This document shows, piece by piece, positions 1-11,729 of a DNA stretch of 64,000 nucleotides. Origin of the DNA: Chalara sp. BL73 (lineage: Eukaryota; Ascomycota; Leotiomycetes; Helotiales); NCBI GenBank assembly GCA_918026815.1, contig CAKJVC010000081.1, positions 83,776-147,775 on the forward strand, given 5' to 3'. The notes beneath the pieces are model-generated. The model made no database searches, had not been told where the DNA came from, and saw nothing but the letters and a program-made list of their open reading frames with translations. The translations under genes and the position numbers were made by a program. The number at the start of each line of letters is the position of its first letter. The first letter of the stretch is position 1.

Positions 1-1183
1 TCATATTACGAGAAGACACATCGCAGGTCGAAAGAGGAATGGTGAGTTAGCACGTGGCCAAGCTAGGAGTGCTCAGAGTTGCTTGTAACAATGGAATGGG
101 TGACAGCTGTTGGAATTGACTTACCCATTTTGTGCGACAACGCTCGAAGCAAAGACAGCAGCAACGATAAATAGGAACTTCATTTTAATGTTCAGGACGT
201 TGGAAATCTGTCCAGCAGATGAATGAAAGTATTAGAGATAGAATTGAAGTACAGTAAAATGTAGAATGCGCAGTGGGCTGGTTATAGAGCAGAGGATGGA
301 CTGGCCTTTATACCTTCAAGACCTACACAAACTCACAGCGCTCAACTGACTCACAACAATCCACATTGTCTTACATTTTGTTCGTTCTGATCTTTCGCAT
401 AACGAGTTTCTTCACAGCTTTCAAACATCTTGGCGCTGTGTCGGCTACCGTTAAAGTTTTGCGGGGTTTCATCTGTTCATTTGGTTAGGATGAGCCGAGA
501 CAGGGATTCCCCTGAATATCCGTATTGAGCCTTTTAATGCCGGGTCTGCTTCAGCCATGTGTCACAACAATCCCAAGACTAGAAAAATATTATTTCTATT
601 ATGAATCATTATTGAAAAAAAAAGTCTAAGTGTTGGAATGCATGTGCATAGTTTCACGCGTTCCATCGGATCGCGGGGATTGTGGATCTTCTACCACCTA
701 TATATCTACCTGGCAATCGGCCGTAGCTTAGAACAATAATCAACGAATACCAGAACCACACCAGCAAGAGCGTAGTCACAGCTACTACGCCTTTTGCTAC
801 GTGGTAGATATTCCGACACTAAGACACAAATCGAAGCACACAAGACTTGGACCTGAAATTTAGCGCTCTCCCATGCCCTATTAAACTTGCACTGATTGCC
901 TGCTGTTTCATTACAATGCCGTTTGGTGTGCCACTAGTGCGAGAGGTAAAATACTGTCTTTAATTAAGACCACCTTGACTCGACTCAGACTTCGGTAAGG
1001 CACTATGAAGTTTTGCAATTATTGGCTAAGTATTGTGTATCTTTTGAATATCCCCTTTGTTTCCTACCTGTGATCACTTGGTTCTGGGTTAAGTAGTGGC
1101 TTTGTTGCACATTGCAAACTCCAACCCTCGTTATCTAGCTATATATATCGCCTCCCCCCATCCATGTCTCGAGAGGATAGACA
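1..1183. other. intergenic, no gene recognised
   Basis: No open frame with recognisable protein similarity and no structured RNA was seen on either strand. The sequence is moderately AT-rich, with stop codons in all frames. Confidence 0.5.
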
Positions 1184-1560
1184 TCAACTGAAGTACCCAA
1201 AGGATAGTTTGGGAGATATTAGGACGCTGGATGGAAGGGCTGAGTCATGAGTGGCTATCTTGAATGGGTCAAAAGCAGGATCATTGTACACTCGATGCTG
1301 CTCGATAGATGAAGTCACCAGGTTAGGCTCCTTGGTAAGTTGACATTTTATGTTGTAGCTAGAGCATTCAAAGCAAGTAGCGGCCTCTGTAGTATCACTT
1401 TTGGCTTTCCTCTCTCTACAGAAGTTGCGGCTCGGGTCTTTCCTTCTCTGTCGATAAGGTCTCTTCTGAGCTAGGCGATTCATGGCAATAATAAACCTAC
1501 CTAATGGTTTTGGGTAATTATGGGGGATATCACTAGAAGCTCTCGAATCCATTTTTATGG
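1184..1560 (-). pseudogene. degenerate Zn2Cys6 transcription-factor N-terminus
   Basis: The minus-strand frame contains a basic lead (KRPYRQRRKDPS) followed by FCRERKAKSD and TCFECSSYNIKC, which matches the fungal Zn(II)2Cys6 pattern C-x2-C-x6-C-x5-12-C-x2-C-x6-C. The first Cys position is Arg and the third is Ser, so two of the six zinc ligands are missing while the second half of the cluster is intact. No coiled coil or fungal-TF middle domain follows; the frame stops about 45 residues later. It reads directly on from the RRM remnant upstream once that remnant's frameshift is allowed for. I take it as a decayed partial copy of a zinc-cluster regulator. A short expressed protein that does not bind zinc is possible but less likely. 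Confidence 0.6.
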
Positions 1561-1788
1561 CCAAGGCATCAAGGCCATTGCTAAGTGGATAGCCATGAAG
1601 TGCTTTTTTTTCGCGAAATATATGTTCTCAAATTCCACAAAACACATCGGACCATTCTGCTTGGTGTGGAAATATAGTTGCTTGTACCCGCGTTGTTTCG
1701 AGAATATCCGCTTAAACTCTTCGACAAATGTATCGAGGTGGAGTCTGCTCACTCATAGAGTGTTACATGGCGGATTTAGGATTTCATG
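1555..1788 (-). pseudogene. decayed Whi3/Scw1-type RRM fragment
   Basis: The minus frame reads NPPCNTL, stop, [18 protein letters not shown], then [10 protein letters not shown] and [18 protein letters not shown]. This closely matches the RRM of fungal Whi3/Scw1 RNA-binding proteins, which act in cell-cycle control and mRNA localisation; the family motif is NPPCNTLYVGNLP followed by [30 protein letters not shown] sequence. A TGA sits where the RNP2 Tyr is expected. A length change in the A/T run near 1602-1609 shifts the frame, after which [11 protein letters not shown] (expected family continuation) resumes. Only the RRM is present, without the long Q/P-rich N-terminus. It is a partial non-functional duplicate; the intact parent gene is not in this window. 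Confidence 0.7.
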
Positions 1789-1800
1789 TTTGACTGGTAG

Positions 1801-2459
1801 ATAGTTGTTATGTCGATGGTAATCGCCTTCAAGTTCCTGCTGCTCTTGGCCACTTCCTGATCAATTTGTGTGTGAACCCGTCCTACTTTTGTGCTCAGAA
1901 TCATCAAGAGACCCAGCTAAGATAGACGATCGAGCCTCGTTGGTAGCCTGATATATAGAGTCAGCCCGCTCATGATATATAGCACAAACGGTTTAACACT
2001 TTTAATAGTTACTATATCGAATAGTTATCCGTAAATCGGTATTGTAAAACTAGTACTTAAAATATTATAGTTTTCAGTTTGTTTTAAATTAAAAAATTAC
2101 ATAAAACTGGAAGTTTACAAAAGAGTAAATATATCATTTAGAAAAATTTTCATAACCAGTATAAAAATACTATTTAAGTTAAGCCCAAAGTTTTTATTTT
2201 AAGAATACTATTTATATACATAAAGTTTTTGTAAGTGCTAAAAATATTTGGCTTTTTAAAATCTTTAAAATCTTGGATCTTCAAAAACATTCAAAAACTC
2301 TAGATTTTTTACGTGATCTACGCCTTGCGGTGTAAACGAGCTTACCGAGTTTCAAGCACACAGGTTGCCCGTGTCCGCTAGCTGCTTGTAACAATGGCGT
2401 ATGCTTGTTGTAGGCAAGCCAATGCTAAACAAAGTCACTTTCTTGGTTTCCAAAATCCT
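1801..2459. other. intergenic with AT-rich tract
   Basis: Positions about 1975-2330 are very AT-rich (long A/T runs, many TAA/TTA words) and have no open frame. This fits old repeat sequence eroded by RIP-type C-to-T change, but no element family can be named. Confidence 0.45.
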
Positions 2460-5325
2460 CTATACGCCCGGCAGCTGGAAGGCAGGCAAGTTCGGCCAGT
2501 TTCCTAACCCAGCAGGATCTCCACCAATCCTCACATATTGCCCCACACTCGGTGTTGGTCCATCGAGCACAAACATCATGAACCATCCCGGCGGCGCCGT
2601 ATGGGCATTATTAGGTGCCGTCACCGTGCACGTCGTCCCTGTGCAGCTCACAGCAGGCACTAGAGTTCTCTGCCCCATTGCGTTGCCATGGGTACTTACC
2701 ACTGCTCCTAATAACGTGACTTTGAGATTCGCAGCGGCGATAGGAGATCCAACGGTGAATGTGATGTCTTGGTTATATGCCCAGTCTTTGTTTGTGATGG
2801 TGAACGCGGGACGTGGGAGCCCGGATGTCAGGTAAGGAGGGACGAAAACTTCCACGCGGTGCTCCTCGGGATAGTTGTTTGGTGGGTTACTGTAGTCACC
2901 GGTAGGGTCGGAACCAGTAACGAGCACACGTCCATCAAGCATTACTATGGCTTCGCTGTGGTACATCCGTGCAATTGTCGTGTTGGCCATAATGGACATA
3001 CGTTGATGTTTTGGTTTTGAGGGGTCGTATATGACAGCGTTGCCGTTAGGGGAGGTAGCGAGCCCGAAACCTGCAACACCATGGTGACCACCGTTAAGGA
3101 TCACATACGTCCCATCAGGGAGACCAGCCATGCAGGGGAGAACACGGCGAGATGGCATGCGCTCGATGGTCCATACTGGTTCTGGGTCTTCCGGGGCAGT
3201 GCTAACGCAGTTGTCAATTGCTTGCGCGGCACCTTCTGTAGATCCTCCGCAGACGAGAACTTCCATGTTGGCGGTGTAGGGTGCATATTGTGGGAGCGTG
3301 ACCATAGTGCCCTCGAGCTGGTAGGTTCGTCCAGCTTTGGGGTCGTTGACGGAGCCGGGCATGTTGGGGAGGATTTTCTTAGTCTCAAATGTCACCTCGT
3401 CGAGGATACGCGCTTCGTTATAGTATGCGATGAAAATTCCGGAGGGAACGACGGTGATGAAAGGATAGAGGTTGAACGGGTGCGTGCGCTGGAGGAAGTC
3501 GAGATACTTGGTCGTATTGGAGTAGCCGCTGATAGTTGATGCGTCTGGGACACCTGTCGCTGGGAGCAGCTCAAGAGTTGGTTGTTGGGCGTCATTGCTC
3601 CCAATCTCACCTCCAATGACTAGAATGGAGCCGTTTGTCATAATTAACGCTGATGGATACCAACGTGGAACCTGTAGCATTAAATTGTCTCTGTCCTCAA
3701 CCCAGCCGTTCACACCAGGAACGCCGTCAGAACCATCAGGCCAGTAGAGTCTGACACCGAAATTAGATTCACCGGCCCAACCTCCTATCGTGAGTTGTCT
3801 TCCGGCTCTATCTGGGAGGATTAGTCCCGCCGAGCAGAAAACATCGGTTTGAAGACCTCTCATAGTTCTCCAGGCAGTAGCCATACTGTCTGTCTGAGAA
3901 AGGTCCAGTTCGTAAGAACCAGTTCCATTCGGCTCTCCTGAGCCGTATTTCTCGACAAATGTGACTTTACCATTAACATTCTGAGCAGTCATGAGAGGCA
4001 CGTTGAGCCCACCAATCAAGAACTCATATCTACCAGCTGCAGCACCAGTTGGAAAATCCCATTGGTAGAGCGGAGTAGCACCCTCGAAAGAGTAGTAGGT
4101 GAGAAGATTACCTGAACCGCACAGATGTTGTCTGTCACCAGTACATGCCGCTTCACATCGGGCATCAGGGACGATCAGTGGGGTTCTGCTGCGCGTGTAG
4201 TACTGAGTATCGGCAGGATTAGACGAAACACCAGGAGCCGAAGCAACGTTGATATTCTCAACATCGCCGCAGAAGCACTGAGATCCATACTCTAATCCAG
4301 CAGCATTGAAACCAAACTTTTGACATTGAGCAATGCAGGAAACGGGAGTATTGTCGAGACTGTCCCAGATCTTGTATGGGAAAGTTAGAAGTGGCTCATT
4401 CGGGTTCTCATTTGAAGGAATGTTGTCCTCAAGACAGCCCTTGTAGACCCATCCAGTTGGCAAACCGGTGATTTGTGGTCCAGGAGGCTGAAAGACTTGT
4501 GGGGTTCCATTAGAGTAAATGGTCATTCTCCCTCCTGCGCCACAGCTCTGTGCTGGATTTCCAGCACAAGGCATATTACACTCGGCTTCGTTGGCTGCCT
4601 TCGCTCCTCCATTATAGATGAAATTATCACAAAAACATTGCTGACCATATTCCATACCCGCGATATTAAATCCAAGATTGGAGCAAATGTTGGAACAGGA
4701 TTGCAATGTCATTGTTGCACTGTCGGGTTGCTGATTCCCTAAAATACGGCCGTTGACCCCATCAACCCAACAGCCTTGGCTCGTCCATCCAGCAGGAAAA
4801 TCTGTACTGACTGGGGGAGCTGAGGTAGTCGTAGAGGTTGATGTTGGCGTCACGGTCTCTGTTGTCGTGCCAGTGGGTGGTGGGCCGGCTCTATACAGCT
4901 CCAAACGATTTCCAGCACCGCAATACTCGTCTGGATTGCCAGGACAGGTGAAGCTGCAGTCTGCTAGAGATGCAGGAACAGATCCTGCGTTGAGGCTGTT
5001 GCCGCAATAGCATTCTCCTCCATACTCAACACCGAAATATGTAAATGCCGCACAATTTGCAGCGCATATCTCCAAGGTCATTCCAACATAGTCGTAGAAT
5101 GAGGCTCCGCTAAGAGCTCTTCCAGTAGTGCTTTCGGTGTAACATCCTTGGAAGGAATATGACCCCACCACGGGTGTTCTTACTGGAGCGCGCTTCTCAA
5201 TTGCGTAGCCAGAAGTGCCGGTAAGCTATATCCAGTCAGCATTGAATTTTAAGGCAAGACGCAGTGTAGAGTACAGAAGTGATTAGAATTAATACTCGAA
5301 GAGCGGACCCAGCGGCCGGAGACAT
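2460..5325 (-). CDS. secreted WSC-domain glyoxal/galactose oxidase (AA5_1-like)
   Basis: Exons 5275-5325 and 2460-5225 (a 49-base intron with a CTGAC branch point) give about 938 residues. The new first exon supplies a signal peptide (MSPAAGSALRVLILITS), followed by a Kex2-like KR site. Three cysteine-rich WSC domains follow (about 40-130, 160-255 and 275-395; motifs such as GGECYCGN, GQQCFCDN and GSQCFCGD), then a seven-bladed glyoxal-oxidase domain and a C-terminal DUF1929 Early-set domain. Copper-radical features are visible: FCSAGL (cross-link Cys), ARMYHSEAIVML (Tyr/His ligands) and STHGNAMGQR (distal His ligand). The family oxidises small aldehydes or alcohols and makes H2O2 outside the cell; WSC modules probably anchor it to wall glucans or xylan. 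The frame is intact across 2.8 kb. The substrate cannot be told from sequence. Confidence 0.93.
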
Positions 5326-7178
5326 GACGACGGTATCGCTTATAAGATTGAGCTCAAATCACCCGGTTATTAGCATTAAAGAATAAGTTTGAGACACAAA
5401 GATGCGCGGCCCTGTCCAAGTTATAACGAGTGGTAACTATGGAGCTCAGAGCGATCATTTAGCAGGAGCTGAAAAGCGAATGTTGGAGAGATTATTGATA
5501 TGGAAGAAAGGCGCTGGCTACGTGTGGGACCATCAGAAGATAAAAAAGATACGATGCAGGTCAGCTTTAAAGTGGCCCTTGGCAACCGTCAAGGTTCGCT
5601 GCAAATATTCGGTAGTGGCAGAAAGGTAAACAGGGCTCTGCATGGGGACAGGGGAGACAAACAGGGGAACACATTCGTATCCAGCGATCCTCTGATCTGC
5701 CAAGCAACTTTCAGCTTATTTTCCATCGACAAGGCCGTCCAATACGTCCGGGCGGAGAATATCGATCATAGCTTGACAGCAAATGGAAAAGCAGCAAAGC
5801 ATTGGTGAAGCTATCGTAGGCTTTTGCGGCTTCTGGGGTCGAGCAATTGTGATCCACTCGGGCCGTTTCGAGGTCTTGAGACAATATAACTGCCCTTCTT
5901 CCCGTCCCCTTAACGGTGTCAAATTCGCTTAAACGAACCTCAAAATTTCAATAAAATCGACCAGCTTCACCCCGAATGCGATTCTGATCTGCAAAGATGC
6001 CTTATCACTTGACAAACCTGGCGTCAAAGTTCATTTGTCGGAATGTCCACACCTAAACTCGGGCCGGAATGGAGAATAAATGGGGAAAAAACTTCACACA
6101 GCGTACACCCCACGACCCGAAAGATGATAAAATGTTGTGTTGGCACTGTTGTTAGCAAGGTCCTTTGTATCGCCACGTCTAGATCTTAAGTTGTACATGC
6201 TGCTATCGAATCGGCATGTGGATTGTCGGACACGAGATTCTCTCTCATACACAAACGGCCGCCCAAACAGAACATGTGGCTGTAAAATATGCACATCAGA
6301 AAATAGGTAATGCAGTCGGCTACACAGGAACCGTCCAATGAGTTTCGGGGCTTGATATATTGGCAGCACTTGGGATTGTATCGTACCACATTGTCAGGTC
6401 GCACGATCTGCGTACATGCACCGAGAAATTTTGCGAATGCTGACAGTAGATATATTTGCATGGGGCACATGTACATACGAAAATAATCCGCATACACTAA
6501 TTGGGAGGCGAGAGAAGAGCCTTCAAGCTTGTATCCTGCATGCGCATTCTCATGCCGTCTGTTTCGGGACAACTGGTTCTCGTTAGTAAGCATATCTCTA
6601 CAACGTTGTATAGTGAATAGTTTCATCCAGGCCGTTCAGGTAACCACTCTGCAACACAATTTTCCATATCCGACTTCCCCCCATCTTGGGAAGGACTGTA
6701 AGCGTTTATGCGGAAGGCCAGGGGTTGAGGTTGCATTCAACGCCACAAGCGATAATAATCAAAATAGACATCCCCCTTTACTTTATCGAAATTGGGGATT
6801 ACCCAAGCCGATACATCTCTAATTGCGCACGGCGTGGCGTGTATTTACTTTCCGAATTTCACCTTATGGCGGGAGGTTCGGTGTCTGCCACCCATTCGTC
6901 AGGATCATTCGCACGCTGAGTGAGCGTTAGAACTACTTTGTAGCAGTCTTGAGATGGATGAACTGACGGAAAAGGTATAATCCTAGAAAGAAACAAAGAC
7001 ATGAACGTGCCAAGATTTTCTCGCCACCTCCTTGTCCTTGGAATCCACACGTGATCCTGATAGGAGTGATGAATCGGGAACTCCTATTTCCATCAAAGTC
7101 TTACGAGAATGATACCTCAAGGGCACAGCTTCAATAGCCATTCACACATGGCTCAAGCAAAGTAGATGTCTGTCATAT
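5326..7178. other. intergenic, no convincing gene
   Basis: Several 60-146 codon open frames lie on both strands but overlap each other, lack recognisable domains and have no plausible splice partners. The segment next to 5326 should hold the glyoxal-oxidase promoter. Nothing else is supported. Confidence 0.45.
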
Positions 7179-7721
7179 CTACACAGCTGTATACAGTAAC
7201 GCAACGGTGTGGCCCAAATACGGCTCGCAAGCGCCATTCAATACCAAGCACAGCCGCTCGACGTGCACAAGCTTTAACGATGTCTCAGCCAGTCTATGCT
7301 ATGAACGGTTTAATATGCTTATTCTGTCTTTCATACCTGCAACGTTCCGGCACGTGCCGGGGAATCTCAGTGGGGAACTCATGAGATGGATTGTATATAT
7401 GGAGGGATACACAACCGCGGCCATTCGGACATGGCGCTGGAATCTTTTCGAACGTGAGACACGACATCCCCTCAAGTGTTACAAGCGTAGTGATGGTTCC
7501 GTCCTCTTTCCTGAGCCTAGATATTGCGTTTGGCATTTCGCGGACCACATGATCATCAGACGATGGAACATGTTGTGGAAGTACTCATTTGTTCCTCTTC
7601 AATCGAGACATCAGCCCAGAAAAATCTCCTGAATGAAACACTGGAAAAATGAATGCCAAGCCCTCCTGTCCGGGTCAGATGTCTGTGGCTTTACAATTTG
7701 GACTACAAGTAAGTGCGTCAT
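7179..7721 (-). CDS. possible small three-exon gene, unknown function
   Basis: This is a by-eye model: exons 7640-7721, 7337-7583 and 7179-7293, joined by a 56-base intron (weak donor GTTTCA, CTGAT branch) and a 43-base intron (GTATGA..CATAG), giving about 147 residues. The middle exon looks protein-like (KEDGTITTLVTLEGMSCL, HIYNPSHEFPTEIPRHVPE), and the third exon stays open to a stop. There is no signal peptide, membrane segment or domain that I recognise. It lies about 160 bases beyond the LPMO stop on the same strand. The opposite strand also has a 141-codon open frame, so strand choice is a judgement based on splice sites and residue composition. Confidence 0.35.
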
Positions 7722-7884
7722 GAATTTCTTGACGTTATTATATCGAAAAGATCTTGTCCCGTCTCAGATGTGGTTGACATTCAACTCACCGCTACGAATT
7801 CGAAATATGTACACGAAACAAATCCTGCTCTTCTGCTTTCCACAACCGGGAAATCTTTTTGCGTAGCTCTTTCACACAGATTAT

Positions 7885-8863
7885 CTACAAGCACTGTGAG
7901 TAGTAAGGGTTCTGCACAATACAAGTTGTGCCTGTGACGCAGGCCGTAGAACCTGTGAAGTTGATTCCACCACTGTAAATAGGTCAGCATTGAGCTACTT
8001 GTCTTGAGAAGGAAAGCTTACCATTGTCCCCATTTAGCTACAGTACTACCAGTGCTCGTCGGTGCAACAGCGCTAGAGCTCGAAGATCTGACAACCGTCG
8101 ACAGCGTTGTGGCTAATACAGTAGTAGAAATAGCGGGTGAAACGCTCGCAACGCTGGTAGAAACAACCGGCACAACACTGGTAGCGCTGGTTGCTGCTTG
8201 TGTGCTCGTAGACTCGACAGACACAACCTTAGTGCTAGATGATACTGCCGCGGTGCTTACTCCAACAACACTACTTGTGGAAACAGCGACGTCTCCGGAG
8301 GCTCCGCCAACAGTGAAGTCAATACACGACTCGTAGGTTTGATCTATATCCCTCGCGTCCCAAAAATGTTGAATGACACACTCCCCAGCCGTCGTACACC
8401 TGCTACCAAGATCCGGGATGACAATGCTGAAGTCGGCTTCATCAGCTGCCCTCGCCTGCGAATTACTCGCAAACACGTCCCAGCTAATAAGAGTATCGCC
8501 AATGATAGTGTTGGTAGCTGTATCGACAATTGAGACGTTGGCAACCCCAGTGTGCGGTGCTCGGAGATCGAAATGGATGGACACGCTTTCTCCGACAATA
8601 TAGGATTGCACGTTAGCGGTATTATCGGCGAATTGCATGCCCTTGCATAGCCAGAGGCTGCAAGCGGATGTGAAGTCGGATTGCACAACTTGCAGCTCGC
8701 CTTGGATGTTTCCGGCTGGATCAGAAGACTGCTGGTTGAAGATTTGTTGCCCGCAGATCGAGGCCATGGTGGCCCCGGCAGCTCGGGGCGTGGGCGAAGT
8801 GATCAGACCATGCGCTGCTACGAGAGGGATGGCTGCAGCCGCGAGGATGGCAGTGGTAATCAT
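7885..8863 (-). CDS. AA16-like lytic polysaccharide monooxygenase with C-terminal CBM1
   Basis: Exons 8022-8863 and 7885-7972 (a 49-base GTAAGC..ACAG intron) give 309 residues. I start at the internal Met (8863), because it gives a compact signal peptide ([17 protein letters not shown]) whose cleavage exposes His18, the N-terminal copper ligand. The second brace His is in RAPHTG. ACGQQ-type and [17 protein letters not shown] segments and the [13 protein letters not shown] end match fungal AA16-type LPMOs (assignment from memory). A long Ser/Thr/Val-rich linker follows. The second exon completes a classic CBM1 ([27 protein letters not shown]), which is missed if the ORF is read without splicing. 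Role: extracellular oxidative cleavage of cellulose-type glycan. Neighbour of a glyoxal oxidase on the same strand. Confidence 0.9.
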
Positions 8864-10001
8864 CTTAATCACTTGAGAGATGTTCAGGATGTGATATACT
8901 TGAATTCTGAACGTAAGGAGGGAATCCGATATGGGAGCGTGCACCTGTGCGAGCAGAAAAAGAACGATCGAAATAAAGAATGTCAAGGTCACTGACCTGA
9001 GAGCGAATGAATGGAACAGAGAAAGACAGCGAGTTGCAGGAACCGTATCTATGGGGAAGGCATATTTAAATATCGCCCTCTTGGAATGGACAATTTCGTC
9101 CTCGGTAGCAATTGCAAAATCCCATCACCACTTTGGATGTGAGATGACAACTCATGCCATTTCAGATGCTCAAGGAGCCAGCCCCACGCTTCCGAGCCCT
9201 GAAGTGGGGGTTTAACCATTTTAACCTGCAGAGTGGGTTGAAGCCATCAATCTGGTGCAGGTTGTGGAGACAAACCGTTAAACTTCAGACGAAACGAATG
9301 TGCATTGGTTTCAGAAGATCCAAGCTTAAGGAAACAACATCATCGGAGAGTTCTTGGCAATTATCTAGAGGCATGCTGGAAACGAATCGTTGTCTGATGT
9401 TGATTTCCCACCAATCACCCGGAGATTGAATGATGTGTAATATTCAAAAGTGATTGGATCGTGTTTACTCAATCAATAATGTACTCGTCCAAATGCATTT
9501 GGAATAAAGGTCCTAGCCACAAACCAGGAGAGATAAGACTAATGGGGAGAAAATGTATGACGCACACTCGTGCTCGAGTATACCTCGTGTATGAAAGAGT
9601 CTTCATTTGCATTGGAGGCCAAAGCCATAATCTCGTCTCCTCTTGCACAGCATCTTCATATTTGGCCTTAGTTTCAGTTCTACAAGAAGAAACGCAATTG
9701 CTTCCCATCTCGCAAGCAAAACAACAAAGTTTGTCTTAGATTTATACTTACATGAAGCCGTTGGGTTAATTCAACTGTTAAAACCTGGTCACTGTATGTT
9801 ATGTCGCGAAGCGCGAAGGCAAACTGGGGAGGAAAGTGCCAGTGCATGCATGCTCTAATGCCTTTTGCGTTCTCAATTCCCATCCTCGACGCTACACCTA
9901 AGAGCGCAGACCGGGTCAAATTCATCTCTCATTCCATGGGTATCTTGGCTCTGTAATCTCAAATAACTGATACATATATATCCAGAAACTCTTTTTCCGG
10001 C
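8864..10001. other. intergenic / LPMO promoter side
   Basis: The open frame of the LPMO extends 43 codons upstream of the chosen start (to 8992), but that part looks like 5' UTR. No other gene is supported; the small frames at 9461-9925 lie on opposing strands and look random. Confidence 0.45.
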
Positions 10002-11729
10002 TTACTTTGCACCTACAGGTCTGGCGATCCCACTTAGATTGACCACTCCTCCAACTCTTTTCCGTTCATTCTTGACCCATCCTGGGACTTCTTCAGCCCT
10101 TCCTTCTTCTTCCGCTCTTGCCTTAAGAGCTGTCCATATGGGGGGGAATCCTGCGGTCAGTGGTCCGCCTCTCTGCTTTGAGCCCAGAATTGCAAATTTC
10201 TTGTGAGCATGACTGATATAACCCTTGAGAAGCCTTTGCTGAATGAGGCTCGCAATTATAGCCTCTACCTCAAGAAGATTTGGCATCTTGTTTCCGAATA
10301 AAATCCCTTGCTGTGCCCTCAGCTTCTTTCTGCCCTGCTGCGGAGGAACTAATGCCGCGCTTACTGAGTCGACGAAGAGTGGGTTTGAAGCAGGTTTCTC
10401 CCATCCTTCCAACACCTTTTGGCACAACTGTGCTGCAACAACAAGGTCTGAAATGGCAAGAGTAGGAACCTTCCCATTATCCGTCCACGGCCATTGATAT
10501 GTCAAATTGAAGACTCGTCGGGCCAGGGATCGCCAGACAAGGACTTCGCAGCGCGACTGCAGAGGGAGTAGAAGCCCTTTATGAAAGAACCATCGCTCAT
10601 TGCTGCTATCTCTGCTAAAAGCATGTTTGAATGCGACCATATTTCCACTTCGGATTGCGAGGGCGATCGGCATAAACTTCTCGGCTAGGCCAGCAGCCTC
10701 GGGTCGTGCCAAAAGAGCTTGTCCAGGGAACCGCCCTAGGATCATGTTGGAGGAGATTAAAAATATCAGAATTAATCGCTTCTGACTGGTGAACTGAAAA
10801 TGACACTGATCATAGGCGGCCTGGAGACAGGATTGGGCATGATAAAAGTGGTTATTTGAGAAGTGGAATCGCCCAAGGTAATATAGATATGTGACTCTCT
10901 GTCGGTCAGAGTAGAGCTTTAAAGGAGGGGCGTGTTGGGATATGTTTGTGAAGAGCTGGTTGGCCAACCTGGTCTTCCGGCACTGGGCAAAACTTAGCTT
11001 ATGGTGAAGGTTTCTATGTTTCGAACACGAACCTGGAAGAGCATCTTTAGGACTAAATTTGCAAACTGAAAAATTCCGGCCTTCTTCCCTTCTGGTTTGC
11101 CGTCCTTTATGCCGCTGGGGTTTGATGTCCGCGCACCCAAGCACGTCGTGAACGCCTTTTGTATAATTTCCGCTGTCGACTCAACCAATGTCTTCCTTGA
11201 TTCTCCATCGCTACCAGAGGCTGCTCGTTTCAATCGCTGGGTCAGGTCAGGCCTCTTGTCGAGGGTAATGGCGAGCTTAGCCAGCGCGTCGCATATTTGG
11301 ATCGTGGCAGGTAGGCAAACTAGTCCCTGGTTATGTGACAGGGCAGTGATGCAGGTACTTTGAAGGGATCAGTAAGGTTTCTCATATCCTGAATGGCTTT
11401 ACCTACTTGGTCAAGGCAGATAATTTAACGTGCGTCTCGAGCAGATCCTGGAAATTAACATCTCTCCAATACTGCAAGTAAGTTTGAATAAAAGTATTGA
11501 ATGATTGAGATGTTCCTCCTTCCTCTTCATCATCGAGCGGGATATGTTGATTAATCTTTCGGTCGATGGCTTTGTTATTTGTAAAAGATGCGCGCAATTC
11601 CTGTACCAGTTGATCGAATACTGCAGGGAGATTGCCAGGCTCAACACGGAGATATCTCTGCAACTCAATCGCATTCTGTTCCTTGAGCAGCCCGTATATA
11701 CCCTTCAAATATTCATCAATGACCGCCAT
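10002..11729 (-). CDS. csn12: COP9-signalosome-type subunit CSN12 (PCI-domain protein)
   Basis: Exons 11407-11729, 11033-11357 and 10002-10982 (introns of 49 and 50 bases, GT..AG) encode about 542 residues. The protein has family landmarks: the helical N-terminus MAVIDEYLKGIYGLLKEQNA, TALSHNQGLVCLPATIQICD, ANLVLKMLFQCRKTRLANQL, VTYLYYLGRFHFSNNHFYHAQ and a C-terminal PCI winged helix (about 330-520). CSN12-like proteins pair with a Thp3/PCI partner in transcription-coupled mRNA maturation and are linked to the COP9 signalosome in fungi (family knowledge). The middle of the protein (about residue 340) is somewhat diverged from the usual spacing but has no breaks. Ordinary housekeeping gene. Confidence 0.88.

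Noticed and set aside
2401..3539. Plus-strand open frames of 83-152 codons
   Set aside because: They are antisense to the intact glyoxal oxidase and arise from its codon bias.
6186..6626. 146-codon minus-strand frame
   Set aside because: Overlaps other frames on both strands, no domain, signal or splice partner; composition looks random.
7207..7632. 141-codon plus-strand frame
   Set aside because: Opposite to the three-exon minus-strand model, whose residues and splice sites look more gene-like; strand choice remains uncertain.
8864..8992. N-terminal extension of the LPMO with a second hydrophobic segment
   Set aside because: The internal start gives a normal signal peptide and an N-terminal His as the enzyme family requires.
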